Source of the DNA: an uncultured Agathobaculum sp.
Lineage (GTDB): Bacteria > Bacillota > Clostridia > Oscillospirales > Butyricicoccaceae
Length of the DNA: 13,312 nt
Direction of reading: 5' to 3'
NCBI GenBank assembly: GCA_934504345.1
Contig: CAKSVR010000054.1
Span: 1-13,312, forward strand
The translations under genes were made by a program, and so were the position numbers. Shown here piece after piece: positions 1 to 6,839 of this stretch. The notes below the pieces were generated by a model that was given only the letters and a program-made list of their open reading frames with translations, had not been told where the DNA came from and searched no databases. Numbering within the stretch: the stretch's first letter is position 1; each line of letters begins with the position of its first letter.

Positions 1-14
1 CAAACTGTTCAATG

Positions 15-81
15 CCCCTTTAGGGGTTCAGCCTGTAATGACCCTTCTAGGGTCTGTGCATACCACCACTTCAGTGATGGT
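15..81. repeat. Cluster of three short inverted repeats, possible IS200/IS605-type end or guide-RNA remnant
   Basis: Three compact hairpins follow one another. The first has arms at 15-19 and 22-26 (CCCCT/AGGGG, 2-nt loop). The second has arms at 40-45 and 49-54 (GACCCT/AGGGTC, 3-nt loop). The third has arms at 62-70 and 73-81 (9 bp with one C:A mismatch, 2-nt loop). A T-run (92-97) follows, overlapping a fourth palindrome, TTTTCG/CGAAAA at 94-99 and 102-107. No gene covers this stretch. Serial small hairpins like these are typical of the right ends of IS200/IS605-family elements and the structured RNA overlapping the tnpB 3' end. That identity is inference, because any transposase or TnpB gene would lie to the left of the window. 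Alternatives are a terminator for an upstream gene or an unrelated intergenic repeat. Confidence 0.4.
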
Positions 82-122
82 TATGATTGTCTTTTTTCGT
101 GCGAAAACGTGCAAAGACAGTA

Positions 123-151
123 TGGTTTTTTTGCTCGAATTATGGTACAAT
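123..151 (+). promoter_or_regulatory. Extended -10 promoter for the operon
   Basis: A TGG-TACAAT extended -10 element sits at 143-151, with the hexamer TACAAT at 146-151. The -35 position at 17-bp spacing (123-128, TGGTTT) is poor, as is common with extended -10 promoters. The predicted start near 158 gives a leader of about 25 nt before the TTG start at 184, leaving room for the ribosome site at 171-176. This is the only convincing promoter ahead of the first gene. Confidence 0.55.
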
Positions 152-170
152 AACCTGTATGAATGAAAAT

Positions 171-176
171 GGAGGA
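171..176 (+). promoter_or_regulatory. Shine-Dalgarno site GGAGGA that decides the TTG start of the first gene
   Basis: GGAGGA at 171-176 lies 7 nt before TTG 184, which is ideal spacing. The in-frame ATG at 163 lies upstream of this site and has no ribosome site of its own. The in-frame ATG at 196 is 19 nt downstream of it, which is too far. The site therefore supports TTG 184. Confidence 0.75.
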
Positions 177-183
177 ATACGTC

Positions 184-2019
184 TTGCATAAAAAGATGGA
201 AGCCATTTTGTCCCGCGTACAGAAGCCGGCGCGCTATGTCGGCGGCGAGTGGGGCTCGGTGATGAAAGATAAAAAGAACGTCGATCTGCGGTTCGCGTTC
301 TGTTTCCCGGATACCTATGAGGTTGCCATGTCGCATCTCGGTTCGCGTATCCTGTACGGCCTGCTCAACGACCAGAAAGGCATCTGGTGTGAGCGTGTCT
401 GCGCCCCGTGGATCGACATGGAGGCCGAGATGCGCGAGGCAGGTCTGCCGCTGTACGGTCTGGAGAGCGGTGATCCGCTTTATGACTTTGATATTATCGC
501 ATTTACGCTGCAATATGAGCTGTCGTTCTCCAATATTCTGAATATGCTGGATCTCGGCGGCATTCCGGTACTGGCTAAGGATCGTACCGACCTTAAGCAT
601 ATCGTAGCCTGCGGTGGTCCGTGCGCCTATAATCCGGAGCCGCTCGCGGATTTCGTTGACCTGTTTATGATCGGTGACGGCGAGGAGATCATGCTGGAGT
701 TCACCGACCTGTATCGCAAGGCAAAGCGCGAGAACTGGTCCAAGCAGGAGTTCCTGATCGCAGCGGCGCAGATCGAGGGTATGTATGTGCCCGCGCTGTA
801 TGAGGTCAAGTACCACGAGGACGGCACGATTGAGAGCGTTACGCCGACACACGGCGCACCGGCGCTTGTGCAGAAGCGCATCGTCAAGGATTTGGATACC
901 ATGTACTATCCGGAGTCCTTTGTCGTGCCCTCGACCGACATCGTGTTTGACCGTGCGATGATCGAGCTGTTCCGCGGCTGTCCGCGCGGCTGCCGTTTCT
1001 GTCAGGCGGGACACACCTACCGTCCGCTGCGTACCAAATCCAAGGAGGTGCTGCTCAAACAGGCCGAGGCCGTGCTTAAAAACTCCGGTTACGAGGAGAT
1101 TTCGCTGTCTTCACTGTCCACCAGTGACTACGGCGAACTGTCCGGACTGACCGAGTGTATGCTGGATTACTGTGAGCCGCGCCACATCAGCCTGTCGCTG
1201 CCGTCGCTCCGTGCGGACAGTTTTTCCGCCGAGCTGATGGAGCGTGTGCAGAAAACCCGCAAGAGCGGTCTGACGTTCGCGTGTGAGGCGGGCACGCAGC
1301 GCCTGCGCGACGTGATCAACAAAAATATCCGCGAGGAAGATGTACTCCACGCCTGCGAGATCGCATTTCAGGGCGGCTGGAACAACGTCAAGCTGTACTT
1401 TATGATGGGTCTGCCGACCGAAACCTATGAAGATCTGGACGGTATTTCCGACATCTGCAAAAAGGTTGCCTACTGCTGGCGCGAAAACACGCCCAATCGC
1501 GCACGCGGCGTGCGAATCACGGCTTCGGCATCGTGCTTCGTGCCCAAGCCGCAGACTCCGTTCCAGTGGGATGCACAGGATACGCTCGAGCAGTTCCGCG
1601 AGAAGCAGGCGCACCTCAAGGTGGTCATGAAAACCAAGAACGTCACCTACAACTGGCATGATGCCGAAACCTCGGTGCTCGAGGGCGTTATCGCGCGCGG
1701 CGACCGCCGTCAGGGCAAAGCCATTCTGCTGGCATGGCAGCGCGGCTGCAAGATGGACGGCTGGGATCAGTGCTTCGACTTCGAGAAGTGGATGCAGGCG
1801 TTCCGCGACTGCGGCCTCGATCCGGCATTTTATGCATCCCGCCAGCGCCCGATGGACGAGGTATTCCCGTGGGATCACATCGGCTGCGGCACGCGCAAGG
1901 AACACCTCAAGCGCGAGTGGGAGCGTTCGCGCGAAGCGGCTATTACGCCGGACTGTATGCACCAGTGTGCGGGCTGCGGTGCAAGTGCGCTGCTGAAGGG
2001 AGGCAAGTGCCATGTTTAA
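184..2019 (+). CDS. B12-binding-type radical SAM protein, TIGR03960 family
   Basis: This 611-residue radical SAM protein has no established reaction. With the TTG start chosen here, the 4Fe-4S motif CxxxCxxC is C266, C270 and C273, within RGCPRGCRFCQAG. The N-terminal 200 or so residues resemble the cobalamin-binding-like domain found ahead of many radical SAM cores, and they carry the family-like opening VQKPARYVGGEWGSV. A second CxxxCxxC (C591, C595, C598) lies near the C-terminus with a further Cys at 609. The start is TTG 184, 7 nt after GGAGGA; a start at ATG 163 would put the ribosome site inside the gene. It overlaps the next gene by 8 nt, and the two families are usually adjacent and sometimes fused. 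In many Clostridia the pair sits near rng-rplU-rpmA, but here miaB follows. Family assignment is confident; function is unknown. Confidence 0.9.
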   Translation: MHKKMEAILSRVQKPARYVGGEWGSVMKDKKNVDLRFAFCFPDTYEVAMSHLGSRILYGLLNDQKGIWCERVCAPWIDMEAEMREAGLPLYGLESGDPLYDFDIIAFTLQYELSFSNILNMLDLGGIPVLAKDRTDLKHIVACGGPCAYNPEPLADFVDLFMIGDGEEIMLEFTDLYRKAKRENWSKQEFLIAAAQIEGMYVPALYEVKYHEDGTIESVTPTHGAPALVQKRIVKDLDTMYYPESFVVPSTDIVFDRAMIELFRGCPRGCRFCQAGHTYRPLRTKSKEVLLKQAEAVLKNSGYEEISLSSLSTSDYGELSGLTECMLDYCEPRHISLSLPSLRADSFSAELMERVQKTRKSGLTFACEAGTQRLRDVINKNIREEDVLHACEIAFQGGWNNVKLYFMMGLPTETYEDLDGISDICKKVAYCWRENTPNRARGVRITASASCFVPKPQTPFQWDAQDTLEQFREKQAHLKVVMKTKNVTYNWHDAETSVLEGVIARGDRRQGKAILLAWQRGCKMDGWDQCFDFEKWMQAFRDCGLDPAFYASRQRPMDEVFPWDHIGCGTRKEHLKREWERSREAAITPDCMHQCAGCGASALLKGGKCHV

Positions 2020-2680
2020 GGCTCGAATGAAGTTTGCCAAAGAGGGAAGAGCCAAGTACATCTCTCACCTCGACCTGATGCACGCCATGCAGCGCTCGAT
2101 GGCGCGCTGCCAAATGCCGCTGTGGTTTACCGAGGGCTTCAATCAGCACGCCTATGTTTCGGTGGCGCTGCCGCTCTCGACCGGCTATTCCGGCGAGTGT
2201 GAATTTCTGGACTTTAACATTACTGCTGAAGCCGTGCCGGAGAACGCAGTGGAGGCGCTCAACGACGTATTTCCCGAGGGTCTGCGCGCCATCGAGATCT
2301 ACCCGCTCGCTGACGGCGGCATGAAGGTCGGATCGATCGAGTGGTCGCAGTACCGCATCACATGGGGCTTTGAGGACGGCACGCCCAAGGGCTTTGCCGA
2401 GGATGTGCGCGACCTGTTCCGCCGCCCGGTGGTCGAGATCGTCAAGCGCTCCAAGCGCGGCGAAAAGACGGTCAATATGCGTGAGCTGATGCGCGATCTG
2501 ACCGTCACCGACGGCCCGGACGAGGTGACAGCCGTTGTCACCACCGCTGCCGGCAACAACAATATGAGTCCGGAATACCTGACCCGTGCCATCCGGCAGT
2601 ACCTGCCGCAGTACGAGATCCCGTTCAGCGCATACCACCGCATGAATGTGTTCACCGCTGACGGCACTCCATTCCGATAA
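2012..2680 (+). CDS. DUF2344 / TIGR03936 radical SAM-linked protein
   Basis: This 222-residue protein belongs to the DUF2344 (TIGR03936) family, the constant partner of TIGR03960 radical SAM proteins. The recognisable block is near the N-terminus: GRAKYISHLDLMHAMQRS, then WFTEGFNQHAYVSVALPLS, then GECEFLDFNI. It has no radical SAM cysteine motif, signal peptide or membrane segment, so it is probably a cytoplasmic partner or substrate-handling subunit. The start ATG lies 8 nt after a strong AAGGGAGG (1996-2003) and overlaps the upstream stop by 8 nt, which implies translational coupling and balanced synthesis. The gene ends 12 bp before miaB. Association with the radical SAM enzyme is inferred from family co-occurrence; no biochemical role is known to me. 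Confidence 0.88.
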   Translation: MFKARMKFAKEGRAKYISHLDLMHAMQRSMARCQMPLWFTEGFNQHAYVSVALPLSTGYSGECEFLDFNITAEAVPENAVEALNDVFPEGLRAIEIYPLADGGMKVGSIEWSQYRITWGFEDGTPKGFAEDVRDLFRRPVVEIVKRSKRGEKTVNMRELMRDLTVTDGPDEVTAVVTTAAGNNNMSPEYLTRAIRQYLPQYEIPFSAYHRMNVFTADGTPFR

Positions 2681-2692
2681 AAGGAGAGTTTC

Positions 2693-4093
2693 ATGGCAAC
2701 CCAGAAAACTGTTTCCGAAGAACAGCTGCAATCGCAGTTTACCTATATTGATGCGGTCGCCCGTCTGGTGCGCGACAAGCGGCCCAAGGCCTACACACAC
2801 ACGTTCGGCTGTCAGCAGAACGAGGCGGACACCGAGCGTATCCGCGGTATGCTGGCTGAAATGGGCTACGAAATGACCGATACGCCTAACGAGGCGGATT
2901 TTATCCTGTTCAATACCTGTGCTGTGCGTGAGCACGCGGAAGATCGCGCATTCGGCAACATCGGCGCACTCAGCCATCTGAAAAAGCAGCGTCCGGATGT
3001 GATCATCGCACTGTGCGGCTGCATGGCCCAGCAGGAGAAGAACGTCGAAAAGATTAAGAAAAGCTATCCGCAGGTGCGCCTGCTGTTCGGTACACACGCG
3101 CTGTGGCGGTTTCCGTCGCTGCTGTACCGTGTGATGACCGAAAAGAAGCGCGTATTCGACATCGGCGGTGAGGACGACATTGCCGAGGGTCTGCCGGTGC
3201 TGCGCGCCGAAGGCGCGAAAGCGTGGCTGTCCATCATGTACGGCTGCAATAATTTCTGCACCTACTGCATTGTGCCGTATGTGCGCGGCAGAGAACGCAG
3301 CCGTCGCCCCGAGGAGATCGAGAAAGAGCTGCGTGAGCTGGTCGATGCCGGTTATAAAGAAATCACGCTGCTCGGCCAGAACGTCAACTCCTACGGCAAA
3401 GATCTCGGTATCGATGTCGATTTTTCCGACCTGCTGCGGCGGCTTAATGCCGTTCCCGGCGATTTCTGGCTGCGCTTTATGACAAGCCACCCGAAGGATG
3501 CCTCTCCTAAGTTGTTTTCTGCTATGGCGGAGTGCGGCAAGGTCGCAAAACAGCTGCACCTGCCGTTCCAGTCGGGCAGCGACGAAATCCTGCGGCGCAT
3601 GAACCGCCGCTACACGGCAGAGCATTATAAATCGCTCATTGCGGATGCACGGGCAAAAATGCCGGACATTACGCTGTCGAGCGATATTATCGTCGGCTTC
3701 CCCGGCGAAACCGAGGAAGATTTTGAGCAGACCTTGCAGCTGGTGCAGGACACCCGTTTTGACCTGCTGTTTACGTTTCTGTATTCGCCGCGCAGCGGCA
3801 CACCGGCGGCTTCCTATGAGGATAACGCCGCACCGCAGGACAAGCAGCGCCGTTTTGAGCGCCTGCTGAAAGCGCAGGACGAGATCGTAGCCGAAAAACA
3901 GGCGGCGTATCAGGGCAGAAAGCTGCGTCTGCTGGTAGACGGAACAGCCAAAGGCCCGGAGTATCCGTTCACGGCCCGCACTGAGGGCAACCTGCTCGTC
4001 TGCGTGCGCGGCGAAAACATCAAGATCGGTGAATTTATCGAGGCGGAGATCGAGAAAACCTCGCTTCGCTGTCTGTTTGCACATAAATTATAA
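2693..4093 (+). CDS. miaB: tRNA-2-methylthio-N6-dimethylallyladenosine synthase MiaB
   Basis: This cytoplasmic radical SAM methylthiotransferase adds a 2-methylthio group to i6A37 of tRNAs reading UNN codons, the step after MiaA. The order is N-terminal UPF0004 domain with cluster cysteines C40, C76 and C110, then the radical SAM core with C185, C189 and C192 (GCNNFCTYCIVPYVRGRE), then a C-terminal TRAM tRNA-binding domain from about residue 395. The core also shows LLGQNVNSYG, RFMTSHPKD, LPFQSGSDEILRRMNR and DIIVGFPGETEEDF, the last two blocks being typical of MiaB. Its length of 466 aa is normal, with a short N-terminal extension of about 30 residues as in Gram-positive orthologues. AAGGAG at 2681-2686 lies 6 nt before the ATG. 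It lies 15 bp upstream of mutS and in the same transcription unit as miaA, so both enzymes of ms2i6A formation are encoded together. Confidence 0.96.
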   Translation: MATQKTVSEEQLQSQFTYIDAVARLVRDKRPKAYTHTFGCQQNEADTERIRGMLAEMGYEMTDTPNEADFILFNTCAVREHAEDRAFGNIGALSHLKKQRPDVIIALCGCMAQQEKNVEKIKKSYPQVRLLFGTHALWRFPSLLYRVMTEKKRVFDIGGEDDIAEGLPVLRAEGAKAWLSIMYGCNNFCTYCIVPYVRGRERSRRPEEIEKELRELVDAGYKEITLLGQNVNSYGKDLGIDVDFSDLLRRLNAVPGDFWLRFMTSHPKDASPKLFSAMAECGKVAKQLHLPFQSGSDEILRRMNRRYTAEHYKSLIADARAKMPDITLSSDIIVGFPGETEEDFEQTLQLVQDTRFDLLFTFLYSPRSGTPAASYEDNAAPQDKQRRFERLLKAQDEIVAEKQAAYQGRKLRLLVDGTAKGPEYPFTARTEGNLLVCVRGENIKIGEFIEAEIEKTSLRCLFAHKL

Positions 4094-4108
4094 GAAAGAG
4101 GGAAGAAC

Positions 4109-6700
4109 ATGGCTGAACTAACGCCCATGATGCAACAGTATTTCGAGATCAAAAACAAAAACAAGGACTATATTCTGTTTTACCGTCTGGGCGATTTTTA
4201 CGAAATGTTCTTTGACGATGCAAAACTGGCCTCCCGCGAACTGGAGCTGACACTGACAGGCCGTGACTGCGGTCTGGAGGAACGCGCGCCAATGTGCGGC
4301 GTGCCGTATCACAGTGCGGAGGGCTACATTGCCAAGCTGGTACGCAAGGGCTATAAGATTGCCATCTGTGAGCAGATGGAGGACCCGAAGCAGGCGAAAG
4401 GTCTGGTGAAGCGCGAAATTATCCGCCGCGTAACGCCGGGCACAGTTGTCGAGGCCTCCATGCTGGACGAAAACCGCAATAACTTCCTCGGCTGCGTGTA
4501 TGCGGCCGGCGGTTCGATCGGTGTATGCTTCGCAGATATTACGACCGGTTCGGTATACGCCACCGGCTCGAACGACTGGAAAGACATCGCCAGTGAGTTC
4601 GGCCGCTTTGCACCGCGTGAGGTGCTGGTGGGCGGCGGCGCCATTTCGGCGGATTCGTTCATTGCATTCCTGAAAGAGCGGCTGGAGGCGCTTATCGAGC
4701 CCATGCCCGAGGAGAGCTTTGAAGCACAGCGCAGCGCCGAACGTATTGAGGAGCGCTTTCATGTGCAGGATTTCGATGCGGCGGGTCTGACCGATCTGCC
4801 GCGCACCATCCAGTGCCTCGGCGGCCTGCTGGATTACCTCGAACAGACCCAGAAAGCCAGCCTGTCCAGCCTGAATCAGCTTCAGGTGTATCATCAGGGA
4901 CAGTACATGGAGCTCGATCTTATCGCACGCCGTAATCTCGAACTGTGCGAAACCATGCGAACCAAGGAGAAAAAGGGTACGCTCCTGTGGGTGCTCGACC
5001 GCACGCGCACGGCGATGGGCTCGCGACTGATCCGTCAGTGGCTCGAAAAACCGCTGTACAATCCACTGCACATTGCACGCCGTCAGCAGGCGGTCGGAGC
5101 ACTATGCGATGATGTGATTGCCCGCACGGCTCTGACCGATGCACTGAAGCGTGTGTTCGATATGGAACGCCTGATCGGCCGTGTGGCCTACGGCACGGCA
5201 AACTGCCGCGACCTGCGGGCGCTGGCTGCCGCGATTTCGTGCCTGCCGGAGATCAAAACACAGGCGGGTCTGTTCGGACAGGCCATGCTGCGCGACCTGA
5301 CCGGCAAGATTGACCTGCTGGAGGACATCCGCGCGCTGGTCGAGCGGGCCATCGTAGACGAGCCGCCGATCCTGCTCCGCGAGGGCGGTCTTATCCGCAA
5401 GGGCTTCAACGAGGAGATTGATCGTCTGCGCGACCTCGCCTCCGGCGGTAAGGGTAAAATCGCTGAGATCGAGCAGACCGAGCGCGAGAAAACCGGCATC
5501 AGCAAGCTGAAGATCGGCTATAACCGCGTGTTTGGCTACTATATCGAGGTCAGCCGCTCCAATTCGGAAGCTGTTCCCGAAAATTATATCCGCAAGCAGA
5601 CACTCGCGAACAGCGAACGTTACATCACCGAGGAGCTCAAGCAGCTCGAGAGCACTGTGCTCGGTGCACAGGAACGTCTGACCGCGCTGGAGTACGAGGT
5701 ATTTATTTCGGTGCGTGATAAGATTGCCGCCGAGGTACATCGTGTGCAAAAAACGGCACAGGCCATCGCAACGCTGGATGTGCTGTGCGCGTTGGCGGAT
5801 GTGGCGTGCGATAATAACTATGTCTGCCCGGTGGTAGATTTCTCTGACCGTATCGATATTCGGGACGGCCGTCATCCGGTGGTGGAGAAAATGCTGTCAG
5901 ACAGCCTGTTCATCCCCAATGACACTCTGCTGGACAGCAAGGAAAACCGCGTTGCCATTATCACCGGCCCGAATATGGCAGGTAAATCTACTTATATGCG
6001 GCAGGTGGCGCTTATTACTATCATGGCGCAGATTGGTTCGTATGTACCGGCGGCTTCCGCACATATCGGCGTAGCCGATCGTGTATTTACCCGTGTCGGT
6101 GCGTCGGACGATCTGGCGAGCGGCCAGTCCACGTTCATGGTCGAAATGAGTGAGGTCGCGGAGATTCTGCGGCACGCCACCAAGTCCAGCCTTATCATTC
6201 TGGACGAGATCGGCCGCGGCACTTCCACTTATGACGGCATGAGCATTGCCCGCGCGGTCGTAGAGTATGTCGCGGACAAGAAACGCATCGGTGCGCGTGC
6301 ACTGTTTGCAACACATTACCACGAGCTTACCGTGCTCGAGGATTTGGTCAAGGGTGTCAAGAACTACAACATTGCGGTCAAGAAGCGCGGCGACGATATT
6401 ACGTTCCTGCGTAAGATCGTGCGCGGCGGCGCGGATGACAGCTATGGCATCGAAGTCGCAAAACTCGCCGGTGTGCCGAATCCGGTCATCAAGCGTGCCA
6501 AGGCTGTACTGGCGGATCTGGAATCCAGTATGCCCAAGATCGAGCTGCACGCCGTAGCCGAGGAGGAAGAAATCCCGCAGATTACGATGGATTCGCTTTC
6601 GGGCGATGCCGTAGCGGAACGCCTGCGTGTGCTGCAGGTGGACACCATGACGCCGATCGAAGCACTCAACGCGCTGTATGAGCTGAAAAAGCTGGTGTAA
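4109..6700 (+). CDS. mutS: DNA mismatch repair protein MutS
   Basis: MutS recognises mismatches and small loops and acts as an ATP-driven sliding clamp that recruits MutL. The 863-residue length is typical. The N-terminal mismatch-reading motif is F30-Y31-E32 (RLGDFYEMF). The ABC-type ATPase shows Walker A GPNMAGKST at 620-628, a signature-like segment GASDDLASGQSTFMVEMSE, Walker B LIILDEIGRGTSTYDG with D699 and E700, and the switch histidine in ATHYHEL. The C-terminal helix-turn-helix dimerisation end (TPIEALNALYELKKLV) is intact. A clear QxxLF-type beta-clamp motif is not obvious in the linker before it; PQITMDSL is the nearest resemblance. A GAGGGA-type ribosome site lies about 6 nt before the ATG. 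It is followed by a 139-bp gap and then mutL. Confidence 0.97.
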   Translation: MAELTPMMQQYFEIKNKNKDYILFYRLGDFYEMFFDDAKLASRELELTLTGRDCGLEERAPMCGVPYHSAEGYIAKLVRKGYKIAICEQMEDPKQAKGLVKREIIRRVTPGTVVEASMLDENRNNFLGCVYAAGGSIGVCFADITTGSVYATGSNDWKDIASEFGRFAPREVLVGGGAISADSFIAFLKERLEALIEPMPEESFEAQRSAERIEERFHVQDFDAAGLTDLPRTIQCLGGLLDYLEQTQKASLSSLNQLQVYHQGQYMELDLIARRNLELCETMRTKEKKGTLLWVLDRTRTAMGSRLIRQWLEKPLYNPLHIARRQQAVGALCDDVIARTALTDALKRVFDMERLIGRVAYGTANCRDLRALAAAISCLPEIKTQAGLFGQAMLRDLTGKIDLLEDIRALVERAIVDEPPILLREGGLIRKGFNEEIDRLRDLASGGKGKIAEIEQTEREKTGISKLKIGYNRVFGYYIEVSRSNSEAVPENYIRKQTLANSERYITEELKQLESTVLGAQERLTALEYEVFISVRDKIAAEVHRVQKTAQAIATLDVLCALADVACDNNYVCPVVDFSDRIDIRDGRHPVVEKMLSDSLFIPNDTLLDSKENRVAIITGPNMAGKSTYMRQVALITIMAQIGSYVPAASAHIGVADRVFTRVGASDDLASGQSTFMVEMSEVAEILRHATKSSLIILDEIGRGTSTYDGMSIARAVVEYVADKKRIGARALFATHYHELTVLEDLVKGVKNYNIAVKKRGDDITFLRKIVRGGADDSYGIEVAKLAGVPNPVIKRAKAVLADLESSMPKIELHAVAEEEEIPQITMDSLSGDAVAERLRVLQVDTMTPIEALNALYELKKLV

Positions 6701-6839
6701 CCAGCGAGAAGGAACAGAAACGCTTGGAAGAATTCCGTTTTGCATTGCAGCACTGAGTGGGCAGATAAGGATAAAGGATATTCACACAAATCCGAATTGT
6801 TCCATCGGAGCATAACCGGAAAGGAAAACAAAGAATACA
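6701..6839 (+). other. 139-bp mutS-mutL gap without a credible gene
   Basis: This is the largest untranslated gap within the run. All three forward frames are open for part of it, but none has an ATG with a ribosome site, so I see no gene. A 5-bp inverted repeat (TCCGA 6791-6795, TCGGA 6805-6809) is too weak to call a terminator and has no T-run after it. A loose promoter pair (TTGCAT 6740-6745, GATAAG 6764-6769, 18-bp spacing) could be an internal start, but it is below my calling threshold. The AAGGA at 6821-6825 is 14 nt before the mutL ATG, unusually distant. Confidence 0.5.

Noticed and set aside
1943..4084. 713-residue open frame on the - strand across the DUF2344 gene and miaB
   Set aside because: It is antisense to two well-recognised genes, has no recognisable motif, and reflects GC-rich third positions that suppress stops in the opposite frame. 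The same holds for the long - strand frames opposite mutS, mutL, miaA and the first gene.
6706..6756. Protein-like reading frame just after the mutS stop (KEQKRLEEFRFALQH)
   Set aside because: It has no start codon with a ribosome site and stops after a few codons. It is most likely chance.
6791..6809. Inverted repeat in the mutS-mutL gap as a terminator
   Set aside because: The stem is only 5 bp with a 9-nt loop and no T-run.
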